Positions 55,614-64,000 are shown, counted from the first letter of the stretch. The stretch: 64,000 nt of DNA from Paraflavisolibacter caeni (GCF_025628885.1 NZ_JAOTIF010000011.1:62001-126000), one strand, 5' to 3'. A program made the numbers and translations. Notes: generated by a model from the sequence alone, not told the origin.

Positions 55614-55919
55614 TTAATTCAAAGAAGTGCTCCAAATTGCCTTAATAAAACCAAATCTACTTTTTACACACGTAAATAAAAAGCAGCCTTCAACAGGTAT
55701 AGAAATACGGTTGAGTTTGTTATAGTTATCACTGATGAATGTCATTTCTATAATGCCTTCAGTTATCCCCTCCGTCGACTTGTACCTGGCCTTTTTATAT
55801 TCTGTGAAAAACGGGTTGAAATCTATTTCTTCTGCCTGGCTGTCTACAAGCTTTTGCATAATGGCTTCAGACAAATTCATTTTACTCTGAACAGTAGTTA
55901 TAGTTGTTGATCGTTTCAT
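55614..55919 (-). CDS. Small hypothetical protein
   Basis: A 101-residue soluble protein starting MKRSTTITTVQSKMNLSEAI. It has a helix NLSEAIMQKLVDSQAEEIDF and then beta-like segments (TEGIIEMTFISDNYNKLNRI). No family recognised. The terminator following it supports a separate short transcript. Confidence 0.7.
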   Translation of the reverse strand: MKRSTTITTVQSKMNLSEAIMQKLVDSQAEEIDFNPFFTEYKKARYKSTEGITEGIIEMTFISDNYNKLNRISIPVEGCFLFTCVKSRFGFIKAIWSTSLN

Positions 55920-56130
55920 AAAATATATTTATAAGTGGCAGAATAGTTATTAGAGTATTTTGATCTCTATTGATACTGTAAAACTAAAACGCTGTCACTA
56001 CTCTATTTTATGACATTGCTGTCTTTTAACTTTAATTATTATCAGCTTTTTATAAGTCCGATACTAACAACTATCACAACAGTAAGAGAAGAATGTCAGG
56101 TATAGGCCTAAAGTTAAAAGAAATAATCCG

Positions 56131-56628
56131 CTATTTTTTCTTTACAGCCGTTATAATACCATTATAGGAGATTGGCTGACGGTCATTACTGGTTACCTGC
56201 AATGAGGCATATCCACTTTCCTGTATTTTGAGTGCCATTTTTTTATTATCTCTTTGATCCTTTGTCTGGATCGAAACATCCCAGCCACCTTTTTTTCCCT
56301 CTTTTACATTGTATTCAAAATCGGTCGATGTAAAATTATAGCCACCTTCAGAAGGATCAACTGGTGCTACATAGGCTCTGCCAAAATATGGCAGGTAGGA
56401 GATCAATGTGTCTTTGGAAACCCTTATTTCATACCCATATGTTAATTGCCTTACCTGACCACGTGATGGCAAGGCTGATTGAGCTTCAAACACATAATTC
56501 CCAGAGCCTATTAGGTTTTTAATTTTTGTTTCTTTCTCAGTTTCCTGAGCAGATGCGATATGCAAACAAGTCGCTGTTCCAATCACTAGCAACAGCGTTG
56601 TTTGTAAAAAGTTTTTTAGAATTTTCAT
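56131..56628 (-). CDS. DUF4251 exported protein
   Basis: A 165-residue protein from ATG 56628 (six codons after an alternative start). A signal peptide (about 1-22, FLQTTLLLVIGTATCLHIAS) is followed by the DUF4251 domain: LIGSGNYVFEAQSALPSRGQ, DTLISYLPYFGRAYVAPVDP and FTSTDFEYNVKEGKKGGWDV. The domain is a beta-sheet lipid-binding-like fold in Bacteroidota. Function unknown; periplasmic. Confidence 0.92.
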   Translation of the reverse strand: MKILKNFLQTTLLLVIGTATCLHIASAQETEKETKIKNLIGSGNYVFEAQSALPSRGQVRQLTYGYEIRVSKDTLISYLPYFGRAYVAPVDPSEGGYNFTSTDFEYNVKEGKKGGWDVSIQTKDQRDNKKMALKIQESGYASLQVTSNDRQPISYNGIITAVKKK

Positions 56629-56958
56629 TTTATCAAAATTGTTCAAATTCTAATAAAATGACATCAAAATAAATGCCGTCTGGTGTTAAACTGTCAGGCA
56701 AAGGCATACGCTTATCGAAGATTAACAATAGTTTTTTGAGATGGTAGCTGCCGCCTATTCAATAAGTTGGAATTTCTTTAAATAAGCACAACGCCTTGAT
56801 TGTTAACACTAAGTAAATACCCTGAAAGCCTTCTTGTACCTATATGTATGTTATTACTTTATATGACGAAACTCATACAATCACATTATCTATTTCATAG
56901 AAATCCGCTAGTGTAAGTTTGACTGCTGGTATATTTTTGTATCTATAAATCTAGTATC
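56629..56958. other. Intergenic region, no gene seen
   Basis: About 330 bases between the divergent DUF4251 gene and a small plus-strand gene. A TAnnTTTG match at 56932-56939 probably serves the latter. No repeat or RNA was recognised. Confidence 0.5.
56932..56939 (+). promoter_or_regulatory. Candidate -7 element (TATTTTTG)
   Basis: Exact TAnnTTTG match 19 bases before the small gene starting at 56959, supporting that gene as expressed. Confidence 0.4.
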
Positions 56959-57177
56959 ATGAAAGTAAGACACACATTTTTAGTGAGTGGTGATGCGGCT
57001 CATAGATTTCTTCATCAGGAAATAACCCTTTTACCTGGTTCCTTAACTGAATTATATCAAACCGAAGACTACAAATGGTATCTTAGAAAAGTATGTGGTG
57101 TAGAACAAATCTCAGGCGAATTAGCAATTCAGATTTTGGGAGCCAGTAAAATAAAAAAGAAAGCTTGCGTATACTAA
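56959..57177 (+). CDS. Small hypothetical protein
   Basis: A 72-residue protein beginning MKVRHTFLVSGDAAHRFLHQ and ending in a Lys-rich tail (SKIKKKACVY). The middle LTELYQTEDYKWYLRKVCGV suggests a compact domain with a helix. No family recognised. A promoter element 19 bases upstream and a terminator downstream support it as real. Confidence 0.6.
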   Translation: MKVRHTFLVSGDAAHRFLHQEITLLPGSLTELYQTEDYKWYLRKVCGVEQISGELAIQILGASKIKKKACVY

Positions 57178-57298
57178 TTGCGGGTTTAGTATTCCTTTAG
57201 TCTCCTTTTGCAGTTTAACCATCTATCCACAATTGAGCATCTGGCGACAATAATGAATGAAAACTAGCATCAGAAAATCTTTTTATTAAAATGCTTAT

Positions 57299-57334
57299 CG
57301 GGTAACTTATATTTTTATGTTACCCGTTTTATTT
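57299..57334 (+). terminator. Rho-independent terminator
   Basis: Stem cgggtaac / gttacccg with a 12-base AT loop and a following T-rich tract. It lies between the convergent 56959 gene and the AI-2E family gene. Confidence 0.82.
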
Positions 57335-57355
57335 GATAAGGAATAAAAGAACTTT

Positions 57356-58501
57356 TTACTTTTTCTCAGTAGGTTCAATCTTGTTTTCCTTTTCAAGTTC
57401 CCTTTGCACACCTTTACTTTTCTTTCTGAATACAGGGAACGACATGGGACTATATTTAGGTTTTTCATCCCCAAACAATACACCCCATTGCTGCAAATGA
57501 TGCGTCCTGTCAAATACAATCTTTAACACGGCAATTAAAGGCAGGGAAAGAAACATTCCTGAGATGCCTGCTAATGCACCACCAACAATAACACCCACAA
57601 TACTGGCTAGTGCATTGATCTTGACTTTTGAACCAACGATCCTCGGCATTAAAATGTTATTATCAAGAAACTGAACAACAGCTATAGTGATTAAAACTGC
57701 AAATACTGGCCAAAGGTCCTCTGATGAACTTAATGTGAGCAGAACGCCAATGATATTTCCTATAAGTGCGCCTATATAAGGTATCAGGTTGAGGATGGCA
57801 AAGATGATTCCTATTAACAACGCATGTTTAATGCCAATGATCATTAGGCTGAAGCCTAAAAGAAATGTGATATAAGAAATCTGTATCAGTAGTCCTATTA
57901 AATAACTTTTGATGATAATTTCTGATTCACGCAATACTTCTTCAACCTTATGGTGATGGTTTTCTGGAAACCACATGAACACAAAACGCAACAATAGATT
58001 TTTATAGAATAACAGTAGAAAAATATAAATCGGCAGTAACCCTACGAATATAAAAATGGAGGTCAGGGATGCTGCCGCACCGCCTAAAAACCCACCGGCA
58101 TAATTTAATAGTTTATTGCTTTGTTCGTTGATCAATGCCAACTGGCGTTCAGTTGAGAAGTTAGTTTTCTCATTGATCCATCCACTCAATGAATTAAGGT
58201 GCATCATTACATTATGCTTGATCTGGGGGAAGTCTTCTATAAGTCGGGAGAATTGTGCTGAGAAAAACCAGATCAGCAAGCCCAGAATGATGACTAGCAT
58301 CAATAACGAAAAAGAAATGGCAATAGTTTCCGGGAGTTTCCTCTTTCTGAAAAATCTATAGGAGGGTAATAATAATATGGCTATAAAAAAGGCAGTCAGC
58401 AATGGTGTGATAATTCCTTGTCCTACATAAATGATGACTCCTAAAAAATAAATACCAATGAGTTCTAATGACCTTCTGACAGTTATTGGAAGACCTTGCA
58501 T
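57356..58501 (-). CDS. AI-2E family transporter (PerM/TqsA type)
   Basis: A 381-residue membrane protein with about eight helices. It has the family core LIMIIGIKHALLIGIIFAIL followed by NLIPYIGALIGNIIGV, and the periplasmic helical region (EKTNFSTERQLALINEQSNK). The C-terminal cytosolic tail is strongly Lys/Glu-rich. Members export the autoinducer AI-2 or other small molecules; the substrate is inferred from family only. Confidence 0.92.
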   Translation of the reverse strand: MQGLPITVRRSLELIGIYFLGVIIYVGQGIITPLLTAFFIAILLLPSYRFFRKRKLPETIAISFSLLMLVIILGLLIWFFSAQFSRLIEDFPQIKHNVMMHLNSLSGWINEKTNFSTERQLALINEQSNKLLNYAGGFLGGAAASLTSIFIFVGLLPIYIFLLLFYKNLLLRFVFMWFPENHHHKVEEVLRESEIIIKSYLIGLLIQISYITFLLGFSLMIIGIKHALLIGIIFAILNLIPYIGALIGNIIGVLLTLSSSEDLWPVFAVLITIAVVQFLDNNILMPRIVGSKVKINALASIVGVIVGGALAGISGMFLSLPLIAVLKIVFDRTHHLQQWGVLFGDEKPKYSPMSFPVFRKKSKGVQRELEKENKIEPTEKK

Positions 58502-58554
58502 ATTACTAACGATTATAGTTATCTAAATTAATTAATGCCTTAATGCAATGTTCA

Positions 58555-58592
58555 TAATAAAACCACGCCATTTGACTAATGCAATTGGCGTG
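58555..58592 (-). terminator. Hairpin on the minus strand after the NCS2 remnant
   Basis: Stem cacgcca / tggcgtg with a 15-base loop; the minus strand then shows a T-rich run. It fits the end of the former permease transcript. Confidence 0.6.
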
Positions 58593-58633
58593 CATATCAA
58601 TAATCGTGAATGGGCAATATAATACTTTGTTGC

Positions 58634-58972
58634 TTATTCAAGTACCAGTACTAAACTCGCAAAGGCATCAATGATCACCAAAGCTGGAGCAGTGGCATTC
58701 CTATATGCCGCAGATGCTATGTATGCTGTTACAGGGCTTGAACCAACAAGCCCGGCAATGGTTGTTGACACTACATCTGTTAATAAAGATCGTTTAATAT
58801 TAAAGGGTTCGCCTTTCTCATCTAATAGGTTAGAGGCCTCTGCCAGCCCAACAATTGTAGAAAGACTATCAAACAGATCCGTAAAGGCAAATGCAAGATT
58901 ACGGGCAAACTGACCACTGTAATGAATTGTCCAGGTCAAGCCGGAATAACAGGCTAAAGTCCGGAGCGTCAT
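58634..58972 (-). pseudogene. NCS2-family purine permease remnant
   Basis: A 112-codon frame encoding only the middle of an NCS2 (PbuG-like) purine permease: NLAFAFTDLFDSLSTIVGLA, LLDEKGEPFNIKRSLLTDVV and VGSSPVTAYIASAA are family-typical. The N-terminal membrane part is absent. After SAA the protein jumps to ATAPALVI, which belongs to a later helix in intact homologues, implying an internal deletion, and it ends at a premature stop. Too short to form the transporter; most likely a decayed gene. Confidence 0.8.
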
Positions 58973-59170
58973 TCCTGTTTTGAGGCAGTAAGTTAATTAG
59001 AGACAAGGTTGCTGCTTATGATCACATTGTAATGTATGTATTACAAATAAAATTCAATCATGCGTGTTTCTGATGCTAAGACGGGCACGATAATTTAAAA
59101 CCCTTTCGAAGATTCTAGATATTCAATTGCCAATTATTTATATTAGCTCCAAGCATTGATTGTAACAAAT

Positions 59171-59548
59171 ATGAATACACATTTTAGTTTAAGGACAGAC
59201 GGCTTTTATCTGAGGAAAATGCCTGATAACACTTCTTACAGCTTTATTAAGCTTTTTATTGAAGAGCCGGGTAATGACCATGCAAATAATTATTTATTAA
59301 AAGGTACAGTCAAAGGTAGCTTAAAGGAAGTGCTGGACGTAATGGAAGAAAATGGCGAAATGAATGCTGAGCATATATCTTTTCACATTGATGATAATGA
59401 TGAAACAGAGATATATTGGTATGCTGACAATGGCTGGCATTTTATGATCACTGTTCAAAATGAAGGCCGGTCAATTATATTGACCAGCACTCACCCCCAA
59501 CACAAAAGGATAAGTACAGAATACGAGTTCCATCCCACTTCTGTGTAA
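59171..59548 (+). CDS. Hypothetical protein
   Basis: A 125-residue acidic soluble protein from ATG 59171 (a TTG lies five codons upstream). Beta-like parts (DNTSYSFIKLFIEEPGNDHA, EIYWYADNGWHFMITV) surround a helix KGSLKEVLDVMEENGEM. No family recognised. It precedes the sigma-54 regulator by about 60 bases on the same strand. Confidence 0.7.
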   Translation: MNTHFSLRTDGFYLRKMPDNTSYSFIKLFIEEPGNDHANNYLLKGTVKGSLKEVLDVMEENGEMNAEHISFHIDDNDETEIYWYADNGWHFMITVQNEGRSIILTSTHPQHKRISTEYEFHPTSV

Positions 59549-59582
59549 AATTTTTTCCACAAGGTGCTTTTTAATTTGATAT

Positions 59583-59590
59583 TACATTTG
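59583..59590 (+). promoter_or_regulatory. Candidate -7 element (TACATTTG) for the NtrC-type gene
   Basis: Exact TAnnTTTG match 19 bases before the start of the sigma-54 regulator. Confidence 0.45.
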
Positions 59591-59609
59591 CGCCTTAAAT
59601 CACCCTTGA

Positions 59610-60773
59610 ATGGCTACTTTATTAATTATTGACGACGAAAGAGCAATAAGAAAGACTTTAACTGAAATCCTTACATTTGAAGGATACAAGATTGAAGAAG
59701 CGTCAGATGGAGAAGAAGGATTGAAAAAATTTAGTGAGAAATCCTTTGATGTGGTTCTATGTGATATCAAAATGCCCAAAATTGACGGTCTGGAGTTTTT
59801 GCAAAAAGCAGTAGATAAGAATCCGGACGTTCCAATTATTATGATTTCTGGGCATGGTACAATAGAAACAGCAGTAGAAGCTGTTAAAAAGGGCGCTTAT
59901 GACTTTATTCAAAAACCACCGGATTTGAACCGGTTACTGATCACTATCCGTAATGCAATGGAACGAAATACGCTGGTTTCTGAAACCAAATCATTGCGTC
60001 GTAGAGCTACTAAGGTTCAGGATATGATTGGAGAATCTGAACCAATTAAAAAAATCAAAGAAACAATTGAAAAAGTCGCCCCAACAGATGCTCGTATCTT
60101 GATCACTGGCGAAAATGGAGTTGGTAAGGAATTGGTTGCTAGGTGGATTCATGAAAAAAGCAACCGGGCAGATAATCCGCTGGTTGAAGTCAACTGCGCT
60201 GCCATTCCTAGCGAACTGATTGAGAGTGAATTATTTGGACATGAGAAGGGCTCATTCACTTCTGCTATTAAACAACGCATTGGTAAATTTGAACAGGCTA
60301 ATGGCGGAACCCTTTTTCTGGATGAAATAGGAGATATGAGCCATAGTGCACAGGCAAAAGTACTTCGTGCCTTGCAGGAAGGTAAAATTACTCGTGTAGG
60401 TGGCGAAAAAGAAATAAATGTTGATGTGCGTGTAATTGCCGCGACAAATAAAAACCTGATGAAGGAGGTGGAAGAAAAGAACTTCCGTCTGGACTTATAT
60501 CATCGCCTAAGTGTAATATTGATTCATGTTCCTTCTCTGAATGAAAGGAGAGATGATATACCATCGCTCGTTGATCGCTTTTTAGATGATATCTGTAGCG
60601 ATTATGGTATTCCTAAAAAAAGTATTGCAGATGAAGCGATGACTTCATTAAAGGAATACGATTGGACAGGTAATATCCGCGAATTGCGAAACGTAGTAGA
60701 GCGGTTGGTCATTCTTTCCAATAAAACAATTACAAAGGAAGATGTGAAAAGCTACGTCCTTCCTAAGAGTTAA
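59610..60773 (+). CDS. Sigma-54-dependent response regulator lacking a DNA-binding domain
   Basis: A 387-residue protein. Residues 1-120 are a receiver with acidic pair DDE, Asp52 in LCDIKMPKIDG, and a helix linker. The AAA+ sigma-54 activator domain follows (about 140-385): Walker A ITGENGVGKELVAR (Lys173), NCAAIPSELIESELFGHEKG with GSFTSA at 214-219 in place of the usual GAFTGA, and the C-terminal GNIRELRNVVERLVILSNK. It stops before the usual Fis-type helix-turn-helix, about 60 residues short. Such regulators drive RNA polymerase with sigma-54 from solution or from partner-bound sites. The partner kinase is not adjacent. Confidence 0.92.
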   Translation: MATLLIIDDERAIRKTLTEILTFEGYKIEEASDGEEGLKKFSEKSFDVVLCDIKMPKIDGLEFLQKAVDKNPDVPIIMISGHGTIETAVEAVKKGAYDFIQKPPDLNRLLITIRNAMERNTLVSETKSLRRRATKVQDMIGESEPIKKIKETIEKVAPTDARILITGENGVGKELVARWIHEKSNRADNPLVEVNCAAIPSELIESELFGHEKGSFTSAIKQRIGKFEQANGGTLFLDEIGDMSHSAQAKVLRALQEGKITRVGGEKEINVDVRVIAATNKNLMKEVEEKNFRLDLYHRLSVILIHVPSLNERRDDIPSLVDRFLDDICSDYGIPKKSIADEAMTSLKEYDWTGNIRELRNVVERLVILSNKTITKEDVKSYVLPKS

Positions 60774-60774
60774 T

Positions 60775-60822
60775 GATTACTGTGAAGTCGGGAGTTTTAA
60801 AACTCCCGACTTCACAGTAATC
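60775..60822. terminator. 48-base perfect palindrome between convergent genes
   Basis: A perfect palindrome of 24-base arms (gattactgtgaagtcgggag… mirrored) with a ttttaaaa centre, directly between the sigma-54 regulator and trmN6 stops. No T-run follows; it probably forms a strong hairpin in both transcripts. In DNA it could also be a binding site. Confidence 0.75.
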
Positions 60823-61550
60823 TACAAATACAGATAATATTCCTTCAGCAAACTGATAAAATCTGTTGTATACTGCCGGTTCTCATCCCAGATAGATATG
60901 ATCTTTTCATCTACAGGAATGTCTGTTTTTTTATTCGTTCCCATCAACATGAGACGAAAAGGTTGATGGTGGACTGATTGGCGAACCACCATTTTATTGA
61001 TGAGAAATAGTTGCTGTCTTTTAAGGAGCTGTTCAATTTCTGCGATTCGCTTATAAGGAAGTAATAGAAAGAAAAGTCCATCCTTTCTGAGAAAATTGGA
61101 GATTACTCTTAATAGCTCTTCGAGCTTTAACCCTGCCCCATGATGGGCTAGGTTTTTTTTGTCATTGGACGATTGGATTTCATGCTCATAAAATGGAGGA
61201 TTGCTGAAAATGCAATCATATTGCTTATGATCCTTATAGTGTAATATATCAGTATGGTGTATATATATCCTTTCTTTCCACGGTGACTCCTTGATGTTTT
61301 CACAGGCCTGTTCAGCTGCCGATGCATCAATTTCCACAGCGTCAATTGATATTTCATTTTGCTGTGCTACCATTAAAGAAAGCAAACCTGTTCCTGCACC
61401 AATTTCTAATGCATGATGCTTATTGAATTGTCCATTTCTGATCCTTTCTGAAACCCATGCGCCAAACAGGCATGCATCGGTTGTAACCTTCATGGCTGTT
61501 CTGTCATGATGAACGGTAAACTGTTTAAAACGAAAGTAGGGATTGGGCAT
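60822..61550 (-). CDS. trmN6: tRNA1(Val) (adenine37-N6)-methyltransferase
   Basis: A 242-residue methyltransferase of the TrmN6/YfiC family. It starts MPNPYFRFKQFTVHHDRTAM with the family's early motif, has SAM motif I in ALEIGAGTGLLSLM (about 48-60) and the catalytic NPPF (117-120, FSNPPFYEHE). It adds a methyl group to A37 of tRNA-Val in E. coli. tsaD lies 9 bases upstream on the same strand, so they are probably cotranscribed. Confidence 0.93.
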   Translation of the reverse strand: MPNPYFRFKQFTVHHDRTAMKVTTDACLFGAWVSERIRNGQFNKHHALEIGAGTGLLSLMVAQQNEISIDAVEIDASAAEQACENIKESPWKERIYIHHTDILHYKDHKQYDCIFSNPPFYEHEIQSSNDKKNLAHHGAGLKLEELLRVISNFLRKDGLFFLLLPYKRIAEIEQLLKRQQLFLINKMVVRQSVHHQPFRLMLMGTNKKTDIPVDEKIISIWDENRQYTTDFISLLKEYYLYL

Positions 61551-61559
61551 ACGCGATGT

Positions 61560-62612
61560 TTACTTCCATTCAGCCCTGGCGCTTGCACTTTGACTGTAAG
61601 GCGAGAATTCGCCGGCCAGGTACTTATAATATCCAGTAATAGCAATCATTCCTGCATTATCGGTACAATATTGAAAGGACGGTATATACGTTTGCCAATT
61701 ATACTTTTCTCCTAATTCCTGGAAGGCTTTCCGCAGTCCACTGTTGGCAGAAACGCCTCCTGCAATACACAAGTGTTTACAACCGGTTTGCACAGCTGCT
61801 TTTTTCAGCTTATTCAATAAAATACTTATAATACGCTGTTGGATGGAGGCACAAATATCTTCCAGGTTTTCCTGTATAAATTCAGGATTATTCTTAGTGT
61901 TTTCCTGAATAAAGTAAAGTATAGATGTTTTTAGTCCACTAAAACTAAAGTTTAAACCCTCAATCTGGGGTTCTGGAAAGGAAAAGCGGTTCCCATTACC
62001 TTGTTGTGCATATTTATCAATTAGCGGGCCTCCTGGGTAGGGTAGCCCTAAAAGTTTTGCAGACTTATCAAATGCTTCTCCTGCTGCATCATCCAATGTT
62101 TCGCCGATCACATGCATATCATGTGGACTATTGACAATCACAATTTGTGTATGGCCTCCACTAACAGTAAGGCAAAGGAATGGAAAATCTGGTTTGCGTT
62201 CTTCTATCATGTTAGCCAACACATGGGCCTGCATGTGGTGCACTGCAATTAATGGCTTATTAAGTGCCAGAGCTATGGATTTGGCAAATTGGCTACCAAC
62301 GAGCAGTGATCCAATAAGCCCTGGTGCATAGGTGAATGCAATGGCATCAATTTGCGATAATTGGATTTGTGCCTGCTGTATGGCTACATCCACTACCGGC
62401 ACAATATTCTGCATATGAGCTCGGCTGGCCAGTTCTGGAACAACACCTCCGTATTTTTCATGTACTTTCTGGTTGGCGATAAAGTTGGAAAGTATTTTTC
62501 CATCTTTACAAACGGAGGCAGATGTTTCATCACACGACGATTCTATAGCTAATATGATAATATCCTTTCCCCTGTCAGAGGTACTTGGATCATACTTTTT
62601 TTGTATATCCAT
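61560..62612 (-). CDS. tsaD: tRNA N6-threonylcarbamoyladenosine transferase subunit TsaD
   Basis: A 350-residue enzyme for t6A37 in tRNAs that decode ANN codons. The metal-binding His126 and His130 are in HHMQAHV, and the N-terminal ILAIESSCDETSASV is the usual start. It works with TsaB, TsaE and TsaC, none of which is in the window. An early Asp/Lys-rich stretch (DPSTSDRGK) suggests that the true start may be a few residues in. trmN6 follows after 9 bases. Confidence 0.97.
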   Translation of the reverse strand: MDIQKKYDPSTSDRGKDIIILAIESSCDETSASVCKDGKILSNFIANQKVHEKYGGVVPELASRAHMQNIVPVVDVAIQQAQIQLSQIDAIAFTYAPGLIGSLLVGSQFAKSIALALNKPLIAVHHMQAHVLANMIEERKPDFPFLCLTVSGGHTQIVIVNSPHDMHVIGETLDDAAGEAFDKSAKLLGLPYPGGPLIDKYAQQGNGNRFSFPEPQIEGLNFSFSGLKTSILYFIQENTKNNPEFIQENLEDICASIQQRIISILLNKLKKAAVQTGCKHLCIAGGVSANSGLRKAFQELGEKYNWQTYIPSFQYCTDNAGMIAITGYYKYLAGEFSPYSQSASARAEWK

Positions 62613-62658
62613 TCCAATTATTTAATCAAAAACTCTGTGCAAAAATGAGGATTTCTGT

Positions 62659-63909
62659 TCAACTTCGGATAGCTACAACCGGATCCATCTTAGCAGCTTG
62701 AGATGCTGGTATAATGCCTGCCAGTATACCCACCATAATACAGATACCAACCGCAAGTCCCATATTGGCAGTTGAAATAAATATGGGGAAGTCAAATGTG
62801 TGTGTGACTACCTTGGTCATAATAAACACGAGCAAAAGTCCAACCATGCCGCCAATTAGACAAAGAAATGCGGATTCAAGGAGAAATTCAGTCAGAATGA
62901 TACTTTTTTTGGCACCAATAGCTTTCTTCAGACCAATTTGGCTTGTACGTTCTTTTACTGTAACAAACATAATATTAGCCACTCCAAACATGCCCACAAT
63001 TAAAGACAAGGCCGCAATAGCCCAGCCTCCGATATTGATGCTTACAAATGCCTGGCTCATGGCATCGCTAAAGTCGTTGATGTCGTTCAGGCTGAAGTTA
63101 TCTTCTTGGGTAGGACTCAACTTCCTGATTGCACGCATTGAACCAGCAAGTTCATCCTTCAATACCTTGCTGTTAATGTTATCTTTTCCCTTGATGACAA
63201 TCAATGGGTCGGAGTGTAGTTCATCCATGATAGTCCTGGCATACTTATACGTAATGAGTACAGATTGATCAAACCGCCATCCGCCGAGCATTTGAGAGCC
63301 CTGTTTTTTAATGACGCCAATAATGCGGTTTTGCTTTCCTCTTGTGGTAATATGTTTATTAATTGCCCTTTCTGGATTGCCAAAAAGCTTTTCTGCAATC
63401 TGGTTGCCTATGACTACAACATTACTGCCTTGGTCAAATTCCGCATCGGTCATAAAACGGCCATATGCAATTTCAACAGGCTGAACTTGTGGAAATTCAA
63501 CAGATATCCCATAAAGAATAACACTACTCAATTGACTATTATCAACTTCCACATTATCCATCCTGTTGATGATAAACGCTGCATTTTCTGCAGTAGGTGT
63601 GCGCTCCTTGATCATTTCAACTTCTCTGTATTTGGGTACAGGTCGGTTAACATACTTCCACCAGGGATAATCTGGCCCACCAGAATACTCCCATTTATCT
63701 AAATATATCGTATTGGTACCAAGCGATTTGATCTCATTGCGAATATTATACTCAAGACTATTGACTGTCGCCAAAACACCAATGATGCAAAAGATGCCAA
63801 TGGTAACACCAAAAAGAGAAAGAAATGTGCGGAGCTTATTTTTCCAAAGCTCCTGCAAAGCCATTTTAAAGCTGCTGGAAATGACCTCGAGTAAACGGCG
63901 CATAAACAA
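62659..63909 (-). CDS. MacB-family ABC transporter permease
   Basis: A 416-residue MacB-type permease. After a short N-terminus come helix 1 (about 29-51, LRTFLSLFGVTIGIFCIIGV), a large periplasmic MacB core (about 52-280), and three C-terminal helices (about 285-410; IGGWAIAALSLIVGMFGVAN) of the FtsX domain. Such permeases move or mechanically transmit from the envelope with a partner ATPase. No partner ATPase gene lies in the window; the start of the operon lies beyond 63910. Start could be codon 1 or 3 (63909 or 63903). Confidence 0.92.
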   Translation of the reverse strand: MFMRRLLEVISSSFKMALQELWKNKLRTFLSLFGVTIGIFCIIGVLATVNSLEYNIRNEIKSLGTNTIYLDKWEYSGGPDYPWWKYVNRPVPKYREVEMIKERTPTAENAAFIINRMDNVEVDNSQLSSVILYGISVEFPQVQPVEIAYGRFMTDAEFDQGSNVVVIGNQIAEKLFGNPERAINKHITTRGKQNRIIGVIKKQGSQMLGGWRFDQSVLITYKYARTIMDELHSDPLIVIKGKDNINSKVLKDELAGSMRAIRKLSPTQEDNFSLNDINDFSDAMSQAFVSINIGGWAIAALSLIVGMFGVANIMFVTVKERTSQIGLKKAIGAKKSIILTEFLLESAFLCLIGGMVGLLLVFIMTKVVTHTFDFPIFISTANMGLAVGICIMVGILAGIIPASQAAKMDPVVAIRS

Positions 63910-64000
63910 ATGTAATCAGAAAAGCAATTGATTTTTATTGATTGCTTTTCTGAAACATTTGCAATAAGATAAAGTGTAAAAATTAACATGCTGTTTTCCA
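63910..64000. other. Region upstream of the permease, no gene seen
   Basis: 91 bases to the window edge. It contains an AT-rich inverted sequence (aaaagcaattgattttta … attgcttttc). No start or other feature could be called; the gene could be in an operon whose start is outside the window. Confidence 0.4.

Noticed and set aside
62714-63268. A 184-codon plus-strand frame opposite the MacB permease
   Set aside because: It lies entirely inside the minus-strand permease, whose conserved membrane and core domains are clear.

Overview
The window is chromosomal DNA of a Bacteroidota bacterium, most likely family Chitinophagaceae. Four things support this: a SecDF fusion protein, a long NusB beside DUF1573, YajC and CoaE, many Bacteroidota-restricted families (DUF5686, DUF4251, DUF4202, alternative GlmU, outer-membrane beta-barrel proteins), and recurrent TAnnTTTG promoter elements instead of an E. 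coli-type -10. The assignment is inferred from gene content. No rRNA, tRNA, CRISPR array, transposase or phage module was seen.

Layout. 1-4262: end of an outer-membrane receptor, YajQ, ribosomal protein L31, a GlmU-like protein and triosephosphate isomerase. 4306-8463: a small AT-rich surface-polysaccharide patch (glycosyltransferase, methyltransferase, flippase) with two small unknown genes at its edges. 8710-14603: a dehydrogenase, an L,D-transpeptidase lipoprotein, a CvpA-CAP fusion and a sterol-desaturase-type enzyme. 14767-23169: DUF5686 protein, small cytosolic proteins, an M28 peptidase and a dienelactone-hydrolase lipoprotein. 23351-27977: a signalling locus with a deleted histidine-kinase remnant, an intact kinase, a receiver protein, a receiver-adenylate cyclase, and an HD-hydrolase fused to a YitT-type membrane protein. 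28150-35477: acetate transporter, GlnRS, serine hydrolase, IscA-like protein, CPA2 antiporter. 35609-45110: housekeeping block with SecDF, aminotransferase, CoaE, YajC, DUF1573, NusB and GroES-GroEL. 45430-45600: a possible structured small RNA with its own terminator. 45830-49433: RRM protein and accessory genes. 49434-54641: a repeat-rich spacer and a very large DUF4011-helicase-nuclease-DUF3320 gene. 54658-64000: epimerase, small unknowns, AI-2E family transporter, a broken NCS2 permease, a sigma-54 activator without a DNA-binding domain, TrmN6, TsaD and a MacB-type permease.

How genes work together. The clearest unit is 23639-27977. Its kinase could phosphorylate the stand-alone receiver and the receiver of the cyclase. 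The cyclase keeps all catalytic residues and would make cAMP. The neighbouring HD domain is a plausible cyclic-nucleotide phosphodiesterase tethered to the membrane. The conserved minus-strand cluster nusB, DUF1573, yajC, coaE lies beside groESL and secDF, linking transcription, secretion and protein folding. Most convergent gene pairs are separated by strong inverted repeats that can stop transcription from both sides.

Most worth a second look: the cyclase/HD-YitT cassette, the candidate small RNA, the 11-bp-periodic array upstream of the helicase-nuclease gene, short AAATCGTAAAT-type repeats directly before yajQ and groEL, and two gene remnants (kinase, NCS2 permease).
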